DNA of 6,107 nucleotides from Gammaproteobacteria bacterium (GCA_014239225.1 JAAZZI010000049.1:1-6107), one strand, 5' to 3'. Counted from the first letter of the stretch, positions 1 to 6,107 are shown. The notes: a model not told the origin generated them from the letters alone. Translations and numbers: made by a program.

Positions 1-131
1 GAAGAATTATTATTTTCAAATTCAGTCGGAATAAGGCCTACCATATTCAAACCATCTTCTGATAGACGATTGCATAGAGATTGACCTACAAAACCACTTC
101 CCCCTAGTATTGCTATTTTTTTAATTAACAT
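1..131 (-). CDS. NAD(P)-binding epimerase/dehydratase-like protein, N-terminal fragment
   Basis: Only the first 43 codons are in the window; the gene continues off the left edge. Translating the minus strand from the ATG at 131 gives MLIKKIAILGGSGFVGQSLC and onward. This is a first beta strand followed by the glycine-rich GGSGFVG loop (residues 10-16), the dinucleotide-binding signature of extended short-chain dehydrogenase/reductase proteins. Proteins of the complex I NDUFA9-like NAD-dependent epimerase family start in this way, and I recall them next to lytic transglycosylases in some proteobacteria, so that family is my best guess. The substrate cannot be told. The start codon lies inside the end of the upstream lytic transglycosylase gene (11-base overlap, 121-131) with no clear Shine-Dalgarno, which suggests translational coupling in one operon. 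The fold class is fairly sure; the exact family is tentative. Confidence 0.7.
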   Translation of the reverse strand, partial: MLIKKIAILGGSGFVGQSLCNRLSEDGLNMVGLIPTEFENNNS

Positions 132-2358
132 TTTTTTCTGTATTAATCTTTAATATTTGACCTGGCTGTAGAGGCTTGTTCCTTTTTAAATTATTCCATT
201 TAAGAAGATCTGTAACCCACACATCATATTTTTTTGCTATTAACCATAATGAATCGCCTTTTTTTACTATATATTCCGTTGTTGTTTCATTATGAATTGC
301 TGTTTTTATAATCTTTTCTTCTTCAACATTTTTTTTATCTAATAGCCCAATAGTGTTACATGATAGTTTAGTTATCAACTTTTTACTTTTTGGTGTTATT
401 AAAGTCATACGATCTTTCATTGGTTTTATTGCCATTTTGAAACGCCAGTCATAGACAATAGAAAAATATAGCACACGACGTACATATTTTCGGGTTTCAT
501 TAAAAGGGATCAATTCTACCCAAATATCAGGGTTTTCAGCACACACTTTTTTTGGCAGCCATTTTAAAACACGATGCGGGCCAGCATTATACGCAGCAGT
601 AGCTAAGATAATATTGCCATCAAATTTATCTAACATCATTTTCATGTAAGCGCTACCAATCGGGACATTTGTTTCAGCTTCTCTCAATCTACTTTTTTTG
701 AAATTTTTTATGCCTATACGTTTTGCAACACTCCTACCAGTTCTAGGCATAACCTGCATCAAACCCAATGCGCCAACTGGTGAGCTTATATCCTCAATAA
801 ATGCACTTTCTGCTCTAACCACTCCAAAAACCCAGCTACGATCAATATTATTTTTCTTTGCGTGTTTTGTTAATAAAGCCTCAAATAATATTGGAAAACG
901 TAGAACTAAATTATCAAGTGCTTTAGCCCTGCTCATTGTTATTATAGCTCTGTTGTGCCATCCCCATTTTACTGCAAGTGCTGCAGCCATTTGCATTTGA
1001 TAGGTGGTCATTTTATTTAGAGCATGATTCCATTCCCGTCTTGCATTGGTGTTCATGTCAAGTTGATAAAATTCATATGCTCGCTTCATTGCAGGTAATG
1101 AAGATATACGTTTGAACTCTTCTTTATCATCTGTTACGGGATAGTGATTCATACTATAGGGCTTATTAATTTTGTCAGCTGCAAGAAATCCATAATAGTC
1201 GCGTTCTTTTGCTAATTTTATATAGATCTGTTTTGCTTTTTCAATTTCTCCTGTTTCTTCTAGAGCACGTGCATGCCAGTAGGTCCATCGTAAATCAATC
1301 TCTGAAATAGGAGCTTTCCCCATTGTCCATTTTTTTAATAGCTTCCAATCTTTTTTTAATAATGCAGTGCGTAGGCGGTAATGAAACACCTCATCATCAA
1401 CATGGTAATTATCAATTTGATCAAGTAATACTGATGCTATTTTACTTTTCTTTTTTGCAGCATGGATAGCAAGTATTCGTTCAATTTCTGCGATTTCGCC
1501 AGAAGTGAATGAGTATTTTATTTTTAGAGCTTCAAGCCTTTTGAAAGCCTTTTCAGGATGACGTTTTGCTAGTCGTAAGATGCCATGAGCAATAATTTCT
1601 CTTGTAGTTTCATTGTCTATAAGATTAGGTTTTCTTGTGTTTTTATATGGTTTTTTATGTATTTGTAGCCATTTTCTTGCAAGGACTTTATATTCGGGAT
1701 TAAGTCGTCGAGATAAATATGTAGCGAGACCAACTTCGTTGTTTTGCATTGATAAGCGAAAACGTTTCCATACTAGCTCGTTCGTTACTAAATTACTTTT
1801 ATATAAAAGTTCAAATGGCTGATCACATTGAGAGGGTAACGATTTGCCAGTCAACCAGATTGAGCGAATATCTTCCAATAAAAATTCTTTTTTATCTAAT
1901 TTCATTCTTGCGTATAACTGGTAGCACTGCATAACGGGGTTTGAGTGCTTAATATAATTATCAAGAAATGTTTGCCAATGTTTCCTTCTGATTAATACTT
2001 TTAACCATGAATTCCTAAGTCTATTTGTAACTGGTAAATCACTATAGCGGTTCAGAAAATAAATTATATCCGAGTTTTTTTCTTTCCAAACACGCTTCCG
2101 TAGATAGTTGTACCGCAAATAAGGGTATAGCGGATAATCTTTGAGGGTGTTGGCGATTCTTCCAAATTTTTTATATTGTTTTAATCCAAACGCTTTTTTT
2201 GCTGCAAGATAATCTTGCCGCTGCGTGTCTATCGTATTTGCATGACTTGTGGTTATTACAGAAATAAAAATAAACAATAGCGACATAAATAACCACAACG
2301 GTTTGTTTCTTGCAAAACAATTTTCTTGTACTTTTTTGTATGAGGAGATTGATTTCAT
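121..2358 (-). CDS. slt: Soluble lytic murein transglycosylase with C-terminal LysM domain
   Basis: This exported enzyme should cleave the MurNAc-GlcNAc bond of peptidoglycan to leave 1,6-anhydro ends, acting in the periplasm on wall turnover. Numbering from the ATG at 2358 (745 aa), residues 1-40 are a basic stretch, a hydrophobic core and an SHA site typical of signal peptidase I. Residues 41 to about 490 are helical, repeat-like sequence matching the superhelical U and L domains of Slt70. Residues about 500-640 are the SLT catalytic domain, with the catalytic Glu at about 517 (RAESAF), GLMQ at 532-535 and AYNAG at 589-593. Residues 696-739 are a LysM domain (YIVKKGDSLWLIAKKY ... LQPGQILKI), which binds glycan and which E. 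coli Slt70 lacks, explaining the extra length over 645 aa. The frame is also open from a TTG at 2376, but ATG is preferred because it starts directly into the signal peptide; neither has a good ribosome site. It probably forms an operon with the overlapping epimerase-like gene. Confidence 0.93.
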   Translation of the reverse strand: MKSISSYKKVQENCFARNKPLWLFMSLLFIFISVITTSHANTIDTQRQDYLAAKKAFGLKQYKKFGRIANTLKDYPLYPYLRYNYLRKRVWKEKNSDIIYFLNRYSDLPVTNRLRNSWLKVLIRRKHWQTFLDNYIKHSNPVMQCYQLYARMKLDKKEFLLEDIRSIWLTGKSLPSQCDQPFELLYKSNLVTNELVWKRFRLSMQNNEVGLATYLSRRLNPEYKVLARKWLQIHKKPYKNTRKPNLIDNETTREIIAHGILRLAKRHPEKAFKRLEALKIKYSFTSGEIAEIERILAIHAAKKKSKIASVLLDQIDNYHVDDEVFHYRLRTALLKKDWKLLKKWTMGKAPISEIDLRWTYWHARALEETGEIEKAKQIYIKLAKERDYYGFLAADKINKPYSMNHYPVTDDKEEFKRISSLPAMKRAYEFYQLDMNTNARREWNHALNKMTTYQMQMAAALAVKWGWHNRAIITMSRAKALDNLVLRFPILFEALLTKHAKKNNIDRSWVFGVVRAESAFIEDISSPVGALGLMQVMPRTGRSVAKRIGIKNFKKSRLREAETNVPIGSAYMKMMLDKFDGNIILATAAYNAGPHRVLKWLPKKVCAENPDIWVELIPFNETRKYVRRVLYFSIVYDWRFKMAIKPMKDRMTLITPKSKKLITKLSCNTIGLLDKKNVEEEKIIKTAIHNETTTEYIVKKGDSLWLIAKKYDVWVTDLLKWNNLKRNKPLQPGQILKINTEKNVN

Positions 2359-2480
2359 TAAAAATGTCACGTTCAAAAAAAATTCTAGGGATTGTCCTTA
2401 TTTGGCTTTGAATTAGCAACATTTTTTCACTGTTCACGGTAATATAACCTGCTTAACCAGAAACCACAGATCTTTTTACT

Positions 2481-3329
2481 ATGTTTGCGGAAATGACTAT
2501 AGAGATAATACTAATCTACGCACTAACAGGTGTTTTTGCTGGATTAATGGGTGGAATGTTAGGTTTAGGCGGAGGCATTATTATAGTCCCTGTTTTACAT
2601 TATGTTTTTACTAAACAAGGATTTGAGCCTTCAGTAGTGATGCATCAAGCAGTTACAACATCATTAGCGACAATAATAGTTACCTCGGTTTTTGCTACTT
2701 ATGAGCACCATCGAAAAAAAATGGTATCTTGGTTTTTCGTTAATAAAATTGCCCCTGGAATTTTTATAGGCGCCTGTCTTGGCGTTTTAGTAGCAGATTC
2801 GGTCTCTAGCAGCGCATTACGTACTGTTTTTGGTTGTTTTGAGATATTGGTTGCTACACAGATATGGTTTGGCCTTAAACCTAAGCCCACGTCCACAGAG
2901 TTTTTTTCACCCCATACTCAAAAAAAAGAAAGATATACAAAATTACCAGAGAAAGGTCTTTTTATTTTTACTGGAGCAATTATTGGTTTGTTTTCTACTA
3001 TATTAGGTATTGGTGGCGGGACATTAACAGTTCCATTCTTGCTATGGTTGAATCAGCATATGAGAAGCGCTGTCGCAATATCTTCAGCATGCAGTATACC
3101 AATTGCTCTCGTTGCAACAATAACATTTATATTTGTAAGTCGGGATAATTCAAATATTTTTACACACTCAATAGGTTATTTATATTGGCCTGCTGCGCTT
3201 ATTATTGTGATGATGACAATCTTTTTTGCGCCAATTGGTGCGCGTTTAGCGCACTATTTACCTATTGAGATTTTAAAACATATCTTCGCTGTTTTGCTTA
3301 TGTTTATCGGGGTAAAGATGCTTATCTAG
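2481..3329 (+). CDS. TSUP family (TauE/SafE-like) membrane permease
   Basis: This 282-aa inner-membrane protein is nearly all hydrophobic, with about eight predicted membrane segments in two halves joined by a polar linker (about 132-158). Each half carries the family's glycine-rich repeat: GGMLGLGGGIIIVPVL at 24-39 and TILGIGGGTLTVPFL at 173-187. This internal duplication and the length are typical of the TSUP (sulfite exporter TauE/SafE) family, whose members move sulfite, sulfoacetate, taurine-related and other small anions. The substrate cannot be read from sequence; a sulfur compound is possible given the sat gene about 1.2 kb away, but the two are not in one operon. The ATG at 2481 has no good Shine-Dalgarno; an in-frame ATG at 2493, preceded by a weak GCGGA, is an alternative. 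It is divergent from slt across 122 bp and convergent with hemH, with a four-base overlap. I found no convincing promoter: a TATAAC at 2443-2448 has a poor -35. Confidence 0.88.
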   Translation: MFAEMTIEIILIYALTGVFAGLMGGMLGLGGGIIIVPVLHYVFTKQGFEPSVVMHQAVTTSLATIIVTSVFATYEHHRKKMVSWFFVNKIAPGIFIGACLGVLVADSVSSSALRTVFGCFEILVATQIWFGLKPKPTSTEFFSPHTQKKERYTKLPEKGLFIFTGAIIGLFSTILGIGGGTLTVPFLLWLNQHMRSAVAISSACSIPIALVATITFIFVSRDNSNIFTHSIGYLYWPAALIIVMMTIFFAPIGARLAHYLPIEILKHIFAVLLMFIGVKMLI

Positions 3330-4438
3330 TTTTTGTTGTGTACAGATTTTTCTGCAAGCTGTTTACTTTTAGATAACTCTTTTTTGATTTCTTCTCGATC
3401 CCAATTTGTAGAAAATTCTGGCCAGCCATTTGTATGTTTTAAAATAATATTAGAGAGTAATTCAATATGATTGTCGTCATAATTTAGCGCAGGAATATAA
3501 TCAAATTTTTCGCCCCCAGCTTCCATGAAGAATTCCCGGTTTTGTATATCGATTTCTTCTAATGTTTCTAAGCAATCAGCAGAAAATCCAGGACAAACGA
3601 TGTTGATATTTTTTACACCACTCTTAGCAAGCGATATTAATGTCTTATCAGTATAAGGTTGTAGCCATTCTCTTGGACCGAAACGTGACTGAAATGTAAC
3701 TAACCACTCATCTTGATCTAATTTTAATCTTTCAGCTACTAAACGCGCTGTTTTGTGACACTCACAGTGATATGGGTCACCGGCAAGAAAATAATGCTTA
3801 GGTAAGCCATGAAAAGAAAATAATAACTTTTGTGGTTTTTTATTATCTTTCCAGTAGTTCGTAACGCTATTTGCCAGAGCATCGATATAACCTAGATGAT
3901 CATGGTAGTGATTGATCATTCTTATTTCAGGCAACCAACGCCATTTTTTAAGCTCATCTACTACTGCGTCAAATGTTGAACCTGTTGTTGCAGATGAATA
4001 TTGTGGATACAAGGGCAGTACAAGAATTCTTTTCGAATTGGCCGCTTGTAATTTCTTAAGCCCCGATTTAATTGATGGGCTCCCATAACGCATCGCCAAT
4101 TCAATTCTAATCGGCCCTTGAACTTTTTTAGCTAAAATCTTTTTCAATCCTTCAACTTGCTTGTTCGAGATTGATAGTAATGGCGATCCATTTTCTGTCC
4201 ATATTTTTTTGTATGCCTTAGCCGATTGAGATGGACGAATTCGTAAAATTATTCCATGAAGAATGAACCACCATAAAAACTTAGGTAGTTCAATTACACG
4301 AGAATCAGAGAGAAATTCAGCCAAATATTTTCTAACTGCGCTAGTAGTAGGGTTATCTGGCGTACCTAAATTTGTAATAAGGATTCCGGTGCAGCAAGGG
4401 GTATCATGCTCGTATTTGGGATTACCTTTATAATTCAT
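3326..4438 (-). CDS. hemH: Ferrochelatase (protohaem ferro-lyase)
   Basis: This enzyme inserts Fe(II) into protoporphyrin IX, the last step of protohaem synthesis, at the cytoplasmic face of the inner membrane. The 370-aa product aligns with the family from end to end by eye: GILITNLGTPDNPT near residues 18-31, the early block PSQSAKAYKKIW (69-80), LPLYPQYSSATTGS (141-154), the signature SFHGLP with the metal-site His at 210, DPYHCECHKTARL (221-233), and VCPGFSADCLETLEEI (281-296), whose first Glu (291) matches the conserved catalytic acid. No key residue is missing. The C-terminal 30 residues are charged and variable. The ATG at 4438 is the natural start, since the conserved NLGTP block follows at the usual distance, although the Shine-Dalgarno is weak. 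The gene ends tail to tail on the TSUP permease and diverges from sat. Haem supply for cytochromes fits a respiratory lifestyle. Confidence 0.97.
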   Translation of the reverse strand: MNYKGNPKYEHDTPCCTGILITNLGTPDNPTTSAVRKYLAEFLSDSRVIELPKFLWWFILHGIILRIRPSQSAKAYKKIWTENGSPLLSISNKQVEGLKKILAKKVQGPIRIELAMRYGSPSIKSGLKKLQAANSKRILVLPLYPQYSSATTGSTFDAVVDELKKWRWLPEIRMINHYHDHLGYIDALANSVTNYWKDNKKPQKLLFSFHGLPKHYFLAGDPYHCECHKTARLVAERLKLDQDEWLVTFQSRFGPREWLQPYTDKTLISLAKSGVKNINIVCPGFSADCLETLEEIDIQNREFFMEAGGEKFDYIPALNYDDNHIELLSNIILKHTNGWPEFSTNWDREEIKKELSKSKQLAEKSVHNKN

Positions 4439-4482
4439 AATTAGTATTTATATAGGAGCAGCGCTTGTTTGTAAAAAATATT

Positions 4483-4510
4483 AATATAGCGCCTCATTTT
4501 GTTATACCAA
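4483..4510 (-). promoter_or_regulatory. Candidate sigma-70 promoter for hemH
   Basis: On the minus strand, TTGGTA (plus 4505-4510) and TATATT (plus 4483-4488) are separated by 16 bases, matching 4/6 and 5/6 of the sigma-70 consensus. The expected transcription start would be near 4476, giving a leader of about 38 bases before the hemH ATG. The region is AT-rich, so a chance match is possible. Confidence 0.4.
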
Positions 4511-4533
4511 ACATCACTAGATGCAATTAATTA

Positions 4534-4540
4534 AGAGGAG
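4534..4540 (+). promoter_or_regulatory. Shine-Dalgarno of sat
   Basis: AGAGGAG lies six bases before the ATG at 4547. It is the clearest ribosome site in the window apart from that of groES, and it fixes the sat start. It fits a well-translated gene. Confidence 0.75.
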
Positions 4541-4546
4541 CAAAGT

Positions 4547-5914
4547 ATGATTAAGCCACATGGGGCGGATATATTAAAGCCATTATTTATAGAAAATTCT
4601 GTGGAGCGTAATGCATTATTAGAGGAGGCTGCATCATTACCAGCTTTGATTCTTAATTCTGCTTCAGCGGCTAATGCAGTCATGCTAGGCGCTGGCTATT
4701 TTACCCCTCTGGAGGGTTATATGAATGTAGCGGATACACTTTCAGTGGCTGAAAAAATGCAAACTGAAAACGGATTATTCTGGCCAGTGCCATGCGTTAA
4801 TTGCACCGATGATATTTCAGCTATTGAGGGGTCATCAATGATCGCATTACTTGATCCTAATATTGAAGGTAATCCTGTTTTAGCAATACAAAATGTAGAA
4901 GCGATAGAAAGTTTAAGTGAAGCACAAATTAATCTGGTTACCGAACAAATTTTTGGAACTCTGGATACAGGACATCCTGGAGTAAAAACATTTAAAGGCC
5001 TTGGAAAATATCTGATATCAGGCCCTATTAAAGTTTTGAATTACAGTTATTTTGAAACTGATTTTGCAAGTACATTTCGTACAGCGGTACAAATCCGAAA
5101 TCAGATACAGCAAAATAATTGGGAAACTGTTGTGGCTTTTCAAACAAGGAATCCAATGCATAGAGCGCATGAAGAATTATGTAAGATTGCGCAGGAATCA
5201 ATAAATGCTGATGGAATCTTGATTCATATGTTATTAGGGAGATTAAAGCCGGGCGATATTCCAGCTGATATTCGTGATGCTGCGATTAGGAAAATGGTTG
5301 AGCTTTATTTTCCAAAAAATACCGTGATGGTCACTGGTTACGGTTTCGACATGCTATATGCTGGACCAAGAGAAGCCGTACTTCATGCTGTATTTCGTCA
5401 GAACGCAGGTTGTACACATTTAATTGTTGGGCGCGACCATGCAGGCGTTGGGGATTATTACGGCCCTTTTGATGCACAAACGATCTTTGATAATACTACT
5501 ATTATAGATGCTTTAGATATTGAAATTTTTAAAGCTGACCATACGGCTTACTCAAAAAAACTAAACAAAGTTGTAATGTTGCGTGACGCTACGGGTCATA
5601 CTAAAGAGGACTTTGTGATGTTATCGTCTTCGCGCATTACGAGATATTCGTCACCACCAACTTTAACCTCGGTACCTGAGTACTTGCCAAACAACACTCT
5701 GTCGCCTTTTTTAAGATCAAGCTTACTAAGCTCACCGCTATCCAGTAATTTACCTTTGCCTACGGCAATAACTTCACCCTGGATGGGCTTTTCTGTAGCT
5801 GAATCAGGGATAACAATTCCACCTGGAGAAGTTTTATCCTCTTCCACGCGTTTCACGATCACACGATCGTGTAATGGCCGGATATTCATCAAAGTAGACC
5901 TCCTTAATTCCTAA
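4547..5914 (+). CDS. sat: Sulfate adenylyltransferase (ATP sulfurylase), C-terminus replaced by antisense groES
   Basis: Sat interconverts sulfate plus ATP and APS plus pyrophosphate; in sulfur oxidisers it runs toward ATP and sulfate after APS reductase. Residues 1 to about 165 are the PUA-like N-terminal domain. The catalytic domain shows QTRNPMHRAH (199-208), HMLLGRLKPGDIPADIR (227-243) and GRDHAG (295-300), all intact. The LLGRLKPGDIP form resembles the dissimilatory, sulfur-oxidiser type as I recall it. The protein is normal up to HTKEDFVMLS (351-360). The family then continues with a GTKVREML-like block and ends near 400 aa, but here codons 361-455 are the reverse complement of groES and encode a low-complexity Ser/Pro/Leu tail with no family resemblance. 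The open frame is thus 455 codons, of which about 360 are genuine. The missing C-terminus is found at 6057-6107 on the other strand. An extended -10-like TGTTATACC (4500-4508) may be its promoter, but has no good -35. The product as written is probably not real or not functional. Confidence 0.93.
   Translation: MIKPHGADILKPLFIENSVERNALLEEAASLPALILNSASAANAVMLGAGYFTPLEGYMNVADTLSVAEKMQTENGLFWPVPCVNCTDDISAIEGSSMIALLDPNIEGNPVLAIQNVEAIESLSEAQINLVTEQIFGTLDTGHPGVKTFKGLGKYLISGPIKVLNYSYFETDFASTFRTAVQIRNQIQQNNWETVVAFQTRNPMHRAHEELCKIAQESINADGILIHMLLGRLKPGDIPADIRDAAIRKMVELYFPKNTVMVTGYGFDMLYAGPREAVLHAVFRQNAGCTHLIVGRDHAGVGDYYGPFDAQTIFDNTTIIDALDIEIFKADHTAYSKKLNKVVMLRDATGHTKEDFVMLSSSRITRYSSPPTLTSVPEYLPNNTLSPFLRSSLLSSPLSSNLPLPTAITSPWMGFSVAESGITIPPGEVLSSSTRFTITRSCNGRIFIKVDLLNS
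5596..5889 (-). CDS. groES: Co-chaperonin GroES with an altered C-terminal tail
   Basis: GroES forms the heptameric lid of the GroEL folding chamber in the cytoplasm. The 97-aa product starts MNIRPLHDRVIVKR and carries the mobile loop that contacts GroEL (about 16-34, with GGIVIPDSATEK). It continues through GEVIAVGKGK, KKGDRVLFGKYSGTEVKV and EYLVMREDD (81-89), all classic GroES. The family then ends in a short IMAVIE-like tail; here residues 90-97 read NITKSSLV, which is antisense sat, and the stop is at 5596-5598. The ATG at 5889 is chosen because the family begins with MNIRP; an in-frame TTG directly before it (5892) is less likely. An AAGGAGGT ribosome site, a CIRCE operator and a consensus promoter lie upstream. 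No groEL follows: the next sequence is sat on the opposite strand, which is abnormal, since groES is nearly always followed by groEL. Confidence 0.95.
   Translation of the reverse strand: MNIRPLHDRVIVKRVEEDKTSPGGIVIPDSATEKPIQGEVIAVGKGKLLDSGELSKLDLKKGDRVLFGKYSGTEVKVGGDEYLVMREDDNITKSSLV
5621..5626. other. Rearrangement junction between sat and groES
   Basis: Left of this point the plus strand matches sat, through codons for DFVMLS. Right of it the minus strand matches groES, ending in codons for MREDD. Both genes lose their family-typical endings within these few bases. The bases TTATCG fit both the sat side (Leu-Ser codons) and the usual reverse complement of the GroES Asp-Ile codons, so a microhomology of about 4 bp is likely and the crossover cannot be placed exactly. 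Confidence 0.8.
5898..5905 (-). promoter_or_regulatory. Shine-Dalgarno of groES
   Basis: On the minus strand this reads AAGGAGGT, essentially the full anti-16S consensus, eight bases before the ATG at 5889. It indicates very strong translation, as expected for a chaperonin operon. Confidence 0.85.
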
Positions 5915-5946
5915 CCTATTGATTTATAATGAACTAACAAAAATTG

Positions 5947-5973
5947 TTAGCACTCTTTATTAAAGAGTGCTAA
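5947..5973 (-). promoter_or_regulatory. CIRCE operator (HrcA-binding site) of groES
   Basis: A perfect inverted repeat, TTAGCACTC then nine bases then GAGTGCTAA, matches the CIRCE consensus in both arms and in spacer length. HrcA binds this element and represses groESL and sometimes dnaK until heat or misfolded protein titrates it. It overlaps the last base of the -10 box and covers the expected transcription start, so HrcA would block initiation. Its presence means the host should encode hrcA, unlike enteric bacteria, which rely on sigma-32 alone. Confidence 0.97.
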
Positions 5974-6000
5974 ATATAATCGAAATAATATTCTTGTCAA
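5973..6000 (-). promoter_or_regulatory. Sigma-70 promoter of groES
   Basis: On the minus strand a perfect -35 TTGACA (plus 5995-6000) and a -10 TATATT (plus 5973-5978, 5/6) are separated by 16 bases. The transcription start is expected at about 5966, inside the CIRCE repeat, giving a leader of about 77 bases. It looks like a vegetative promoter under HrcA repression. I saw no obvious sigma-32 type -35/-10 pair. Confidence 0.82.
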
Positions 6001-6056
6001 TACTTATGTGCAAAAAATATATAACGTAAAAAGAAGTGTTTAATAGGAATTGAAGA

Positions 6057-6107
6057 TTACAAATTTTCTTCTTGCTGATAATAAGACATCAATATTTCAG
6101 CAACTTC
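6057..6107 (-). CDS. sat: Displaced C-terminal end of sat (last 16 codons), runs off the window
   Basis: Read on the minus strand from the right edge, the frame is EVAEILMSYYQQEENL followed by a TAA stop (plus 6057-6059). ATP sulfurylases typically end in an SRPEVAxIL block followed by a short tail, often with a YYQ in the sulfur-oxidiser type, so this is recognisable as the true end of sat. It is the part missing from the gene starting at 4547. Adding the 360 residues there, about 21 residues of the GTKVREML...SRP stretch expected beyond the window edge, and these 16 gives about 397 residues, the usual family length. It lies 167 bp before the groES start on the same strand, so in the unrearranged order it directly precedes the groES promoter. 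It is too short for a similarity search to be strong alone; position, strand and fit make the case. Confidence 0.75.
   Translation of the reverse strand, partial: EVAEILMSYYQQEENL

Noticed and set aside
698..1934. Plus-strand open frames of 60-100 codons opposite slt
   Set aside because: They are antisense to conserved slt coding sequence, lack ribosome sites and give products without recognisable motifs.
2171..2437. An 88-codon minus-strand open frame at the 5' end of slt
   Set aside because: It overlaps the slt signal-peptide region in another frame, has a low-complexity product and shows no family resemblance; treated as a shadow.
2359..2480. Divergent promoters between slt and the TSUP gene
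   Set aside because: Several AT-rich -10-like boxes exist on both strands, but none is paired with a reasonable -35 at 16-18 bp, so none is reported.
2699..2896. A 65-codon minus-strand open frame inside the TSUP gene
   Set aside because: It is antisense to a clear membrane-protein gene and has no support of its own.
5624..5914. A new C-terminal domain fused to ATP sulfurylase
   Set aside because: The codons are exactly the antisense of a highly conserved groES with its own promoter and ribosome site; the tail is a by-product of the junction.
5600..6107. A programmed invertible switch (phase variation) acting on sat and groES
   Set aside because: No inverted repeats of useful length flank the visible breakpoint, only about 4 bp of possible microhomology, and no recombinase gene is in the window. 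The other breakpoint is outside.
1..6107. CRISPR arrays, tRNA or rRNA genes, transposase genes
   Set aside because: No regular repeats, no RNA gene signatures and no mobile-element coding sequence were seen.

Overview
The window is AT-rich chromosomal DNA that looks like a non-enteric, probably sulfur-oxidising beta- or gammaproteobacterium. This lineage guess is inference. It rests on the dissimilatory-style ATP sulfurylase (Sat), the proteobacterial Slt and ferrochelatase, and a groES promoter controlled by a CIRCE/HrcA operator.

Layout, left to right. Positions 1-131 (minus) hold the first 43 codons of a Rossmann-fold NAD(P)-binding epimerase/dehydratase-like protein. Its start overlaps the end of a soluble lytic transglycosylase with a C-terminal LysM domain (121-2358, minus), so the two probably form one transcription unit. 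Divergent from it is a TSUP (TauE/SafE-like) membrane permease (2481-3329, plus). The permease ends tail to tail against ferrochelatase hemH (3326-4438, minus), sharing four bases. A 108-bp intergenic region separates hemH from the divergent sat gene (from 4547, plus). The right end holds groES (minus) with its promoter, CIRCE operator and strong Shine-Dalgarno. Beyond that are the last 16 codons of a sat gene on the minus strand (6057-6107).

The main observation is a rearrangement junction at about 5621-5626. Sat is normal up to about residue 360 and then runs into antisense groES, so its last 95 codons are not sat sequence. At the same point GroES loses its normal last residues and gains a tail from antisense sat. 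The missing end of sat appears on the other side of groES, in reverse orientation. Flipping the segment from about 5624 to roughly 60-70 bp beyond the window would restore an uninterrupted sat, a 167-bp spacer with the heat-shock promoter, and a co-oriented groES. The window therefore carries one end of a roughly 0.55-kb inversion, or a fold-back chimera made during amplification or assembly. Neither gene should be taken at face value as a novel fusion.

Functionally, the genes cover cell-wall turnover (Slt), membrane transport of an anion, possibly a sulfur compound (TSUP), haem synthesis (HemH), sulfur energy metabolism (Sat) and protein folding (GroES).
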